64,000 bases of DNA. Origin: Mytilus californianus (lineage: Eukaryota > Mollusca > Bivalvia > Mytilida > Mytilidae). Under the pieces are notes generated by a model, which searched no databases, was not told the DNA's origin, and worked only from the letters and a program-made list of their open reading frames with translations. The DNA is taken from assembly GCF_021869535.1 (NCBI RefSeq), contig NW_026262593.1, positions 70,396,322-70,460,321 on the forward strand. The letters run 5' to 3'. The position numbers and the translations under genes were made by a program. This document shows, piece after piece, positions 1 to 10,882 of this stretch. Positions within the stretch are counted from its first letter, which is position 1, and each line of letters starts with the position of its first letter.

Positions 1-2696
1 CACGTGATAACGTCAGAAAGTCTACAATACAACATTGTCTGCATTAAAACATCAACATATAAACGATGTCAGCTTACCGTGGGTTTTTGTCAAGGTGAGG
101 TTCCAAGTAAAATTGGGAAGTGTGTAGCATTTGCTTGTGTAAAAATCTAGGTATGCGTAGTCGAAAAATATGTACGTGATACGAAATTTTTAATCTACAC
201 ATTGAAACAACAATAATCCCAGAAAGTAACACAAAGAAATAGAAACAACACATCAGTTTTAAAATAAATGCTATGAGGGTCTGGATGGGTAAAAAGGGGA
301 GAATATTAGGCAAACATATAAAGAATATAGGTTAATAGGGTGCAGAAATATAAAGAATAGAGAATGAAGGTAAACAAATATTAAGAATAGAGGAACATGG
401 TCTAAAACGTTAAAGAATAAAGAAATGATGAACCCCCAATCCAACCCATCTGTAATTATAGAAACGATGAAACATGTATTTGGTTGTGTTCTCTGTTTTA
501 TCACTAGTTTCCGTCTTTTGTTCACACATTGGGTCATTAAATAAGCAACATTAGTTTACCGGTGCTCAAATCTCATACACCGATTAAGAAAACAAATCAA
601 GGCAAACCTGTTACTGAATAGACATGGCTTTCACTATAAATAAATAAGAAGTTATTAAGAAACTAAGGTTCCAATTCTCTGACTTTAGAAGAATTTTGTC
701 ATTTTCAGGTTTCTTTTGGTCATATAGCTCTTCACGTGTTTAGATCTATACATCCTTGGCTTTCAAATGTTTGGTTTTAAACGTTCCAGATAAATCCAAA
801 AAAAGAGCCTCGAAAGTACGAAATCAAAAATGTTTTATACATTTGCTATTAAAAGTATACATGATATGTGAAAGATAACGATTTCACGATAATACTTGGA
901 GCATTTGAAACAAAAGTTTGTTTTACGTTTTTACCATTAAATTAGTGCTGAACCTAGATAAGAAGAGCGTGCTCGATCCGAATGTCGTAATTTAAAGAAC
1001 ATCCTTTATTGGCAGATCTTTGGGTATTTGTTCATGCCTTTTATCTTGCAATCAGCCAACTTTTGTCCAAAGAACAGGTACACAAATACATTTTTGCTTT
1101 ATAGGGACTTCTATAAATAAAGTCTCCTTTTCGATGTTGAGAAAGTGGTCATGTGGATATTTGTTTTGCATAACAGTTCATTTTGGTGTCTGCGTTTAAA
1201 TTACATCAATATATGTGAAAAATCAAGGACAATGAATTGGATTTAAACAAATAAAACTTCAGGTCCCGGATGTAAATTGCAATCTAATCATGCTGTGTTT
1301 ACACATGCATAAGGAGTTTCGTGTATGGGTTGTATTTTGTCACATCTATTAAACATGCTTGTGTCTTTTTATTTACCGAATACAAAACTTGGCATTGAAC
1401 TAGCTGTCCGTTATTGTGTGCCTCTTATATCGGTTCTTCAAGCCCATTCCAACTGATTTTAACAGGTTGTCCCAATTTTGTTGAGTGACACAACTGTTAT
1501 ATGCAAGAGGGTTGGGTAATCACAAAGGCGCTTGTCCAAAGTAAGTCGGTGATTGCTGTTGCTTTCTGTCTGTCATACTCGTTTTTGTTTATTGTTTAGC
1601 ATAAATCAGGTTGTAAGTTTTCTTGTTTGAATTGATTCACAATTTGTCGTGTAGGAGCCTTTTAACGGAGACTATACGGTATGGGTTTTTGCTCATTGTT
1701 GATCCTGATGCTGACCTATTGCTGCTTACATCTACATTAGTCGGTCTTTGAATATAGTTTTCCCATTGGCAATCAAACCAAATCTCCGTATTTTTATATT
1801 GATGCTTTCAATAAAAGTTTTGGTAGATGGTAAAAACACTTTTTATCGTTCAAGGAATGATCCATAATAAGTATATTGTATCTTTTCCACCGTTCTAGTT
1901 TTGAACATAACAAATTAAACATTAACTTAAGAAAACAAACTTGGTATACGCATATTTATGTAACGCCTACTGGTCTTTGCGTCCTTCTGTAAGTCTGTCC
2001 GTATCACGAGAAGGATTATGGTTGGGTGGTCTCGTCAACTTCTAACATAGTACATATGTTCATCGTTGTGCAAACTTTCTTAGAAATTGCTTTGACAACA
2101 TTTCTTTATTGTTATCCTTTGTATTTTATGTTTAAGAATTTTTGCTGAGAAATTTTCTTCGGATATTTGCAGTTTTGGTTGACACATTTGTAGCTTCATA
2201 TCGGAAACGATCAGACATATCTCCCTATTTTTAAATATGTCCGAGAGTTTAAGCTGTTCCTTTACGGTAGTTCTTTTTTGACATTTATTATTTTAGGATT
2301 TTTGGGTATGGTCTACCAGAAAGGAAAATAGCGGGATTGGTTTATATTCAAAATGTGTTCTAATCATTTCTCCCTTATTAGTAATCGCATGCGTGCAACA
2401 TCCAAGGTGACATTGTCCCCGATTTTGCATGATAATTTACCTTTGTTTTTTTTAATTTTGTTTTTATTATATTTCTGCACTATTCAATATTTTAGGATGA
2501 AGTATTTAAATGAGTGTGTTTTACTTGCAAAATATTGTAATTAGTAACGTTTTAAGTAAGGTTTTATTTCGGGAAATCAGTCTCGACACCACCATACGAG
2601 GGTAACGGGTATATACAAAATGTGCGTATGCAAAAACAAATGGAACAATAGTCTATTTTTATATAAACGTCTATTGACCTCGGCATTTTTCGATAG

Positions 2697-2946
2697 ATTG
2701 CCTACTCTGTGGTAGGACATCTTGGTACTCGGTCAAGTAAGAGCAACGTAAAGAAGTAAAATCAAGCTTAAAATAAGTACATATTTTGGAAAAATGAACT
2801 GTTTTGTGTTTCAAATCAACGACAAAAGTATCGGAAAACTTTAAATTTCAGCCCCAAACTGCACCGATTATGTATTTGATTTAAATTTTGTTTTGGTGGC
2901 TCTAAATTGAATGAATACAAAGATGTCCTACCACAGAGTGGGTAAC
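2697..2946. mobile_element. MITE-like element with ~36-bp terminal inverted repeats (left arm copy)
   Basis: The ends are inverted copies of each other: 2701-2736 contains CTACTCTGTGGTAGGACATC and its complement recurs at 2907-2945. The 250-bp body has no ORF. It lies inside the palindrome arm, and a matching copy sits at 6841-7090. Short length, non-coding body and terminal inverted repeats fit a non-autonomous DNA transposon. No target-site duplication was established. Confidence 0.7.
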
Positions 2947-3166
2947 CTGTTGAAATATTATATGATCTGGAGGCAAAAGTTGGTTATATGAAAAAGTCTT
3001 TCATCGCGGATTTTAGTCTTAAGGGTATGCTATTTCTGTTTTAGTTAAAGATAAAATGAAGCCGTCAACACAATAGTTTTCAACCATTTTATTTATATAA
3101 TTATATACACGTCTAAACATGTGACGACTTTATGACAGACATTCTCCATCGGATAACACGTATGTA

Positions 3167-3256
3167 GCCGTGGTCGATTGGTCTAGGGCGGTGGACGCGG
3201 TACAAGCTGAGATTCTACGATGTCACAGACACAAGGGTTCGAATCTATATAAGTGG
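3167..3256 (+). repeat. tRNA-like SINE head (box A / box B), left arm copy
   Basis: A box-A-like TGGTCTAGGGCGGTGG (about 3179-3194) is followed by a canonical box B, GGGTTCGAATC, at 3235-3245. This is the polymerase III promoter layout of a tRNA or tRNA-derived SINE. The internal spacing is long and I could not fold a clean cloverleaf, so a tRNA-derived repeat is likelier than a functional tRNA gene. Its palindrome partner lies at about 6540-6625 on the minus strand. Confidence 0.5.
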
Positions 3257-3552
3257 CATATATGAAATTAAATAATTCCAAAATGTCTTTATTTTTAAGG
3301 TACATGTAGCTTCATCCTAAATAACTTTGTTACCAGATACACACATATTTTGATGCTTTTTTCATCAATTTGACCTCATCTCGTACACACTTATAATAAA
3401 ATGACATCATAATTTCGACAGTTCACCGGATTGCGCAGATGTCACAATCAACACATTAACATAAGTATGTTTTCGGCAGACTAGTACGATAATTTGAAAC
3501 AAACTGTAATGTGTGTAAGAGTGCTTAAATTGTCATACAAATTCGATGTCGT

Positions 3553-5361
3553 CTAATATCTGTAGCAATTCGTAATAACATGACAGCTGCTTCTTTCGAA
3601 AACGTGTCTCCTATTAAATAATTTTTTTATAACCAATTGAAGACCTTGGAGTGAATCTTGACATTGTTTCGCATTATTCAGATAATAATGACATAGAAAA
3701 TTCAGAAAATAAGCATACGCTGTAGACGGAAGAAAACGTACGTCCTCCGATTCGACCATTTGAAGTTCATCTGGTATTAACGTGGACATCTGCTTAAATT
3801 GAGTGTTATCTACAAGCGTTGTTTTTAGCAGATACATTAAACCATTCTTCTGGAACGATTGAAGTTTTAACAATTGGTAGTGGATATCCGACATAAACAT
3901 GTAGCGGTAAAGTTTTTCGTGAGTACATTTCGAGATAGAATACCCGATGATGTGTAAAGCCTTACGGTATTGTTTTGTCTTATAGAAGAGCGAAGCTAGC
4001 ATCAGCCATCCAGATACAGCGTCATGATAGACATTTTGTAGCAGGGTACTAAGGCAGGATTTGTATTGTTTGTAACGATATTTATTACTGTTTGTACTGT
4101 CCAGTGGTATATTCTGAGCTAATCTATTAAAACATATTGACATGTAGTATTTATATAGTACATATTGTGCTGAGGATTGCTGACGCAAAATTTTCTGTAT
4201 TATATTTTTATTTGATATATTCGATTCCTCTCTTGCAGAAGGATTATGGCAGGTAAGATTTGCCAAAACAAATAAAGGGGATTTTAGTATTTTCTCAACG
4301 TCATTTACGTATAATGTATGTTGTTCGATGGGAAAATTCCACATAGATACCTCAAAGTTAGATATTTGATTTGAAAATAAGATGCATCGCCATCCATAGC
4401 TATGCAACGTATTAAGTTTTTCTAACAGAATTTCACGAACACGACCCTCTATTTTGTTCTCAAACATATTGTTCTCTTGAATAAAGTAATGTAAACAAAC
4501 TGAGTGCTCAACACAATAAATGAGCCTTCTGAAACATTGCATGAAACATGATATTAAACTATCAGGTTTCCATACAGATTGTGGCAGTTCTTCAGATATC
4601 CAGAAAATAATATTTTTCAGGAAATATGAACAGAGTAAATCTTTACATTCCGAGTAATTAGCTATTACATCTTTCAAAATTATTTTTAAAAGAGCATAGC
4701 ATAGTAATTGGGCGTGCGTTAAAGTATTAATTAGAAGTTTTTCACCAACAGAAAAAGATATTCGCCATTCTATATCCTCTTTTGGTGACCCCTTGACTCC
4801 GATCGGTACAAAAAGTACTCCATGGTTTATAATACTTTGTTTGACACTATCACACGGCCATGAGTTACTTGACCTTGTTATCCATTGTAATGCAGGTGAT
4901 ACCCATGTTTTGCAATGTAAACAACCGGCATGGTCATACATTCCACTTTCGGTAGATACACAGGGTCCATGTGAATAACCTTCATCAGAATAATTTCATT
5001 GTTTATACAATGCATTCGAAAAATAATGCTTACCATCATGTCCTTCACATTGTTCAAACATAATTTGATATTTGTTATATTCTAGTTTCAACTGAGTAAA
5101 ACCAGGTTTTACATCGTCTGTTTCCATTAACAAATATGTAATATTTGGATTAAAGCGGAGTTTTACATCTTCACAGACTTCGATACTTTTATCTACAAAC
5201 ATTACATCTATATCACTACCTCGCATGTGAAGTCCTTCACCAAAGCTGCCACTTGTTATAACTGTCATCTCACTACTTGGCAAATCGTCCCTCGCAGCAT
5301 TCATACTTCTGATTGTCTTAACATGATCTTCTGTTCCGAGGGTCGTGTTCGGTAAATACTG
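3553..5361 (-). pseudogene. Mab-21-like / cGAS-like nucleotidyltransferase, disrupted
   Basis: One reading frame runs from 5361 down to about 3629. The first part (5337-4999) contains the nucleotidyltransferase signature G-S-F-G-E-G-L followed by G-S-D-I-D-V-M, that is the GS motif and two metal-binding acidic residues of the cGAS/Mab-21 fold. The second part (from 4995) has the family's H-G-P-C, W-I-T-R-S, V-P-I-G-V-K-G and E-W-R-I-S-F-S stretches and a helical C-terminal half. Two lesions are visible: an in-frame TGA at 4996-4998 exactly between the two halves, and a 2-nt deletion near 3618-3629, judged against the inverted copy, that changes the last ~26 residues. Upstream, the frame runs into antisense palindrome sequence (5338-5361) and stops at TAA 5362-5364, so the true N-terminal exon is missing. 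In this family such proteins act as nucleic-acid sensors making cyclic nucleotides, or as non-catalytic relatives; I cannot assign the third acidic residue. It is a pseudogene here unless the TGA is a sequencing error or an allele. Confidence 0.82.
4450..5337. other. Unique spacer of the giant palindrome
   Basis: This 888-bp segment is the only part of 1-9867 without an inverted partner. It encodes, on the minus strand, the nucleotidyltransferase core and first half of the Mab-21 domain. The left junction (4449/4450) and right junction (5337/5338) share a GAGGGTCG-type sequence, where the coding strand of the left arm and the plus strand of the right arm begin to match. Both junctions therefore fall inside coding sequence of the same gene. 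Confidence 0.85.
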
Positions 5362-6263
5362 TTAAAAAAACTTAATACATTGTATAGCTTCGGATGGCGA
5401 TGCATCTTCTTTTCAGATCAAATTTCTAACTTTGAGGTATTAATGTGGAATTTCCCCATCGCACAACATACATTATACGTAAATAACGTTGAGAAAACAT
5501 TAAAATCCAATTTATTTATTTTGGCAAATCTTACCTTCAATAATGTTTCTGCAAGAGCGGATTACAATGTATACAAAACATATATGATACAGAAAGTTTT
5601 GCGTAAGCAATCTTCAATACAATACGTACTATATATATACTACATGTCAATGTACTGTAATCGATTAGCTCAGATTATACCACTGGACAGTACAAACTGT
5701 AATAAATATCGTCACAAACAATACAAATCCTGCCTTAATACTGTATTAAAGAGTGTCTATCATGACGCTGTATCTGGATGGCTGATGCTAGCTTCTCTCT
5801 TCTATAAGACAAAACAATACAGTAAGGCTTTATACATCATCCGGTATTCTATATCGAAATGTACTCACGAAAAACTTTACCACTACATGTTTATGTCGGG
5901 TATCCACTACCAATTGTTAAAATTTCAATCGTTCCAGAAGAATGGTTTAATGTATCTGCTAAAACAATGCTTGTAGATAACATTCAATTTAAGCAGATGT
6001 CCACGTTAATACCAGATGAACTTGAAATGGTCGAATCGAAGGACGTACGTTTTCTTCCGTCTACAGCGTATGCTTATTTCCTGAATTTTCTATGTCATTA
6101 TTATCTGAATAATGCGAAACAATGTCAAGATTCACTCCAAGGTCTTCAATTGGTTATAAAAGAAAATGATTTAATAGGAGACACGTTTTCGAAAGAATCA
6201 GCCGTCATGTTATTACTTATTGCTACAGATATCAGACGACAACGAATTTGTATGACAATTTAA
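5338..6263 (+). pseudogene. Inverted, truncated copy of the Mab-21-like gene (C-terminal half only)
   Basis: The plus strand encodes the same C-terminal region as 4449-3553: it starts at E-G-R-V-R, meets a TAA stop two residues before the shared I-L-L motif, and continues through F-G-W-R-C and H-D-A-V-S-G-W-L-M-L-A-S. A one-base frameshift near 5960-5975 splits it into two overlapping frames (5380-5976 and 5859-6263). It lacks the nucleotidyltransferase domain entirely. Its C-terminus (ending R-I-C-M-T-I) appears to preserve the original end of the protein, which the left copy has lost by a 2-nt deletion. It cannot encode an active enzyme. Confidence 0.85.
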
Positions 6264-6539
6264 GCACTCTTACACACATTACAATCTGTTTCAAATTATC
6301 GTACTAGTCTGCCGTAAATACACTTATGTTAATGTGTTGAATGTGACATCTGCGCGATCCGGTGAACTGTCGAAATTATGATGTCATTGTATTATAAGTG
6401 TGTACGAGATGAGGACAAATTGATGAAAAAAGCATCAAAATATGTGTGTATCTGGAAACAAAGCTATTTAGGATGAAGCTACATGTACTTTAAAAATGAA
6501 GACATTTTGGAATTATTTAATTTCAAATATACCACTTAT

Positions 6540-6625
6540 ATAGATTCGAACCCTTGTGTCTGTGACATCGTGGAATCTCAGCTTGTACCGTGCCCACCGC
6601 CTAGACCAATCGACCACGGCTACAT
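6540..6625 (-). repeat. tRNA-like SINE head, right arm copy
   Basis: Reverse-complement copy of the box A / box B sequence at 3167-3256. GATTCGAACCC at about 6544-6554 is the complement of box B. Confidence 0.5.
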
Positions 6626-6840
6626 ACGTGTTATCCGGTGGAGAATGTCTGTCATAAAGTCTTCACATGTTGAGACGTGTATATAATTATATAAATAGAA
6701 TGGTTGAAAATTATTGTCTTCACGGCGTCATTTCATCTTTAACCAAAACAGAAATAGCATACCCTTAAAACTAAAATCCGCGATAAAAGACTTTTTCATA
6801 TAACCAACTTTTGCCTCCAGATCATATAATATTTCAACAG

Positions 6841-7090
6841 GTTATCTACTCTGTGGTAGGACATCTTTGTACTCTGTCAATTTAGAGCCACCAAAACAAA
6901 ATTTAAATCAAATATATAATCGGTGCAATTTGGGACTGAAATTTATAGTTTTCCAATGCTTTTATCGTCGATTTGAAACACAAAACAGTTCATTTTTCCA
7001 AAATATGTACTTATTTTAAGCTTGATTTTACTTCTTTACGTTGCTCTTACTTGACCGAGTACCAAGATGTCCTACCACAGAGTAGGCAAT
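6841..7090. mobile_element. MITE-like element, right arm copy
   Basis: Same element as 2697-2946. The ends carry CTACTCTGTGGTAGGACATC and its complement in inverted orientation around a ~180-bp non-coding body. Its presence at the mirrored position means it was inserted before the inverted duplication. Confidence 0.7.
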
Positions 7091-9867
7091 CTATCGACAA
7101 ATGCCGAGGTCAATAGACGTTTATATGAAAATAGTCTATTGTTCCATTTGTTTTTGCATACGCACATTTTGTATATACCCGTTACCCTCGTATGGTGGTG
7201 TCGAGACTGATTTCCCGAAAGAAAACCTTACTTAAAACATTACTAAGTACAATATTTTGCAAATAAAACACACTCATTTAAATACTTCATCCTCAAAATA
7301 TTGAATAGTGCAGAAATATAATAAAAACAAAATTAAAAAAAACAAAGGTAAATTATCATGCAAAATCGGGGACAATGTCACCTTGGATGTTTCACGCATA
7401 CGATTACTAATAAGGGAGAAATGATTAGAACACATTTTGAATATAAACCAATCCCGCTATTTTCCTTTCTGGTAGACCATACCCAAAAATCCTAAAATAA
7501 TAAATGTCAAAAAAGAACTACCGTAAAGGAACAGCTTAAACTCTCGGACATATTAATAAATAGGGAGATATGTCTGATCGTTTCCGATATGAAGTTACAA
7601 ATGTGTCAACCAAAACTGCAAATATCCGAAGAAAATTTCCTAGCAAAAATTCTTAAACATAAAATACAAAGGATAACAATAAAGAAATGTTGTCAAAGCA
7701 ATTTCTAAGAACTTTTGCAGAACGATGAACATATGAACTATGTTAGAAGTTGACGAGACCTTCCAACCGTAATCCTTCTCGTGATACGGACGGACTAACA
7801 GAAGGATGCAAAGACCAGTAGGCGTTTCATAAATATGCGTATACCAAGTTTGTTTTCTTAAGTTAATGTTTAATTTGTTATGTTCAAAACTAGAACGGTG
7901 GAAAAGATACAATATACTTATTATGGATCATTCCTTGAACGATAAAAAGTGTTTTTACCAGCTAGCAAAACTGTTATTGAAAACATCAATATAAAAATAC
8001 GGAGATGTGGTTTGATTGCCAATGGGAAAACTATATTCAAAGACCGACTAATGTAGATGTAAGCAGCAATAGGTCAGCATCAGGATCAACAATGAGCAAA
8101 AACCCATACCGTATAGTCTCCGTTAAATGGCTCCTACACGACAAATTGTGAATCAATTCAAACAAGAAAACTTACAACCTGATTTATGCTAAACAATAAA
8201 CAAAAACGAGTATGACAGACAGAAAGCAACAGCAATCATTGACTTACTTTGGACAAGCACATTATAATGTGTCGGGGTCAAGCACCTTTGTGATTACCCA
8301 ACCCTCTTACATATAACAGTTGTTTTACTGTACAAAATTGGGACAACCTGTTAAAATCAGTTGGGATGGACTTGAAGCACGCAAAAATAACCAAGCAAAC
8401 TGAAAGACACAAAGAACCGATATAAGAGGCACATAATAACGGACAGCTAGTTCAATGCCAAGTTTTGTAGTCGGTAAATAAAAAGACACAAGCATGTTTA
8501 ATACATGTATATGTGACAAAATACAACCCATACACGAAGCTCCTTATGTATGTGTAAACACAGCATGATTAGATTGCAATTTACATCCGGGACTTGAAGT
8601 TTTATTTGTTTAAATCCAATTCATTGTCCTTGATTTTTCACATATATTGATGTAATTTAAACGCAGACACCAAAATGAACTGTTACGCAAAACAAATATC
8701 CACATGACCACTTTCTCAACATGGAAAAGGAGACTTTATTTATAGAAGTCCCTATAAAGCAAAAATGTATTTGTGTACCTGTTCTTTGGACAAAAGTTGG
8801 CTGATTGCAAGATAAAAGGCATGAACAAATACCCAAAGATCTGCCAATAAAGGATGTTCTTTAAATTACGACATTCGGATCGAGCACGCTCTTCTTATCT
8901 AGGTTCAGCACTAATTTAATGGTAAAAACGTCAAACAAACTTTTGTTTCAAATGCTCCAAGTATTATCGTGAAATCGTTATCTTTCACATATCATGTATA
9001 CTTTTAATATTCTTATAATAGTAAATGTATAAAACATTTTTGATTTCGTACTTTCGAGGCTCTTTTCTTGGATTTATCAGGAACGTTTAAAACCAAACAT
9101 TCGAATGCCAAGGATTTATAAGATCTAAACACGTGAAGAGCTATATGACCAAAAGAAACCTTAAAATGACAAAATTCTTCTAAAGTCAGAGAATTGGAAC
9201 CCTAGTTTCTAAATAACTTCTTATTTATTTATAGTGAAAGCCATGTCTATTCAGTAACAGGTTTGCCTTGATTTGTTTTCTTAATCGGTGTATGCGATTT
9301 GAGCACCGGTAAACTAATGTTGCTTATTTAATGACCCAATGTGTGAACAAAAGACGGAAACTAGTGATGAAACAGAGAACACAACCAAATACATGTTTCA
9401 TCGTTTCTATAATAACTGATGGGTTGGATTGGGGGTCCATCATTTATTTATTCTTTAACGTTTAAACCATTTTCCTCTATTCTTAATATCTGTTTACCCT
9501 CATTCTCTATTCTTTATATTTCAGCACCCTATTAACCTATATTCTTTATATTTCTACCTAATATTCTCCCCCTTTTTACCCATCCAGACCCTCATAGCAT
9601 TTATTTTAAAACTGATGTGTTGATTCTATGTCTTTGTGTTACTTTCTGGATTATTGTTGTTTCAATGTGTAGATTAAAAATATCGTATCACGTATCCTAT
9701 TTTTCGACTACGCATACCTAGATTTTTACATAAGCAAATGCTACACACTTTCCAATTTTACTTGGAACCTCACCTTGACAAAAACCCACGGTAAGCTGAC
9801 ATCGTCTATATGTTGATGTTTTAATGCAGACAATGTTGTATTGTAGACTTTCTGACGTTAGCACGTG

Positions 9868-10882
9868 ACATTTGTGTGTAACATGAAACCTGACACGAGC
9901 GAAACTCAAGTATTTCCTTTCGTTTTTTGGGATACAGAAAACGCACCAAAAACATTTCTAGCTTTGTTTCATATTGATTAGTGAATTGATATTCATACCA
10001 AAAGATGCGAGGTGCAGTGATTCAACAACACTAACCTAACAATAAGTCCATAGACCAAGTAAATAGATTTGATAGACAACCATGTACTATGAATTCCTGC
10101 ATGGGGAATTAATATTAAAATGAAAGAATGAGGAAGCGATTATTTCTCTTGGCTTGCCGAAAAAATGTTATGACTACTGTCTATGTACTGTTTTGAAAAC
10201 AACGTTGCGGTTTTGAAATAATGATTTAACCATACAAAATTACTAATATTTTCTAAATGGGTAATGACAATGAAAATAAAAGTACCAGTGTTTACAAATA
10301 GTGTATAAAATTTACTTGCTGTTAAATATATTTTAACATATGTAGATGGAAAGTACATGCAAAGTAAAACGGTAAGGGGGTTATTTAAAATATTTCTAAC
10401 ATCAATCTGCGGTCACAAGTTATGACATACATATAATGTGATGTACTGGGCAAGGTGAGGTATAAGAACAAGATGACACGTAAGATCATTTAAACAACAG
10501 GATTTACTGATATACTTGCAAATTATCACTATTTAGACCAACCCGGAAATAGTAACTTACAACACTTCCTGTTTGTGACAAGTGTCGCTAACCAAAGTTC
10601 ATCAGTAATGCGCTGAGGGAGGGAACAGTTTTTAAAGTCAACATTTATTATAATTTAGTAGAATGTAATCAATTATTTTGAAACATAGATTAAAGTAATA
10701 AAATTACAAAGTTTAAAGTGCTTAGGATGGTTTAAATATGTCTCTTTGAAAAGTTGTATGCACAGTACATCGGTGAAACAGGGCCCCAGATAGCTTAAAC
10801 TGATTTGTGACGTTTGAAAGATTTGTGTTATTTCAGAACTTATTTGGATTGGAATAAATTGCAATAAGGTGTATACACAATA
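9868..10882. other. Intergenic DNA upstream of CRP1
   Basis: Between the palindrome and CRP1 exon 1 I see only AT-rich sequence with scattered short frames and no recognisable domain. The CRP1 promoter should lie at its right end, but I could not pick a convincing TATA box. Confidence 0.4.

Larger units (their letters stand above)
1..4449. repeat. Left arm of giant palindrome (copy of 5338-9867)
   Basis: Read in reverse complement, this arm matches 5338-9867 almost base for base over long stretches (1021-1080 has a near-identical partner at about 8770-8830), with scattered substitutions and small indels. Two clear indels are a ~37-bp segment present near 8370-8410 but missing near 1435, and a ~32-bp segment near 8256-8290 missing near 1525. 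The window edge cuts this arm, so its outer border is unknown. It holds the 3' half of the Mab-21-like gene, a tRNA-like repeat, a MITE and dispersed-repeat debris. Apart from the gene part at 3553-4449 I see no coding capacity in it. Confidence 0.93.
5338..9867. repeat. Right arm of giant palindrome
   Basis: Inverted copy of 1-4449, net about 80 bp longer because the left arm carries small deletions. The outer pairing CACGTG at 1-6 with CACGTG at 9862-9867 shows homology reaching the window edge. The true arm may extend beyond 9867, but the partner sequence lies outside the window. Confidence 0.93.

Noticed and set aside
4793-4978. Plus-strand ORF of 61 codons opposite the Mab-21-like gene
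   Set aside because: It is the antisense shadow of the conserved H-G-P-C to W-P-C region of the minus-strand gene.
4996-4998. In-frame TGA as a possible selenocysteine codon
   Set aside because: No family precedent at this position, and I saw no SECIS-like element downstream; a plain nonsense mutation or sequencing error is simpler.
8325-8531. 68-codon minus-strand frame with hydrophobic segments
   Set aside because: It lies in dispersed repeat sequence, and its partner at 1325-1480 in the left arm is broken by a 37-bp deletion; no domain.
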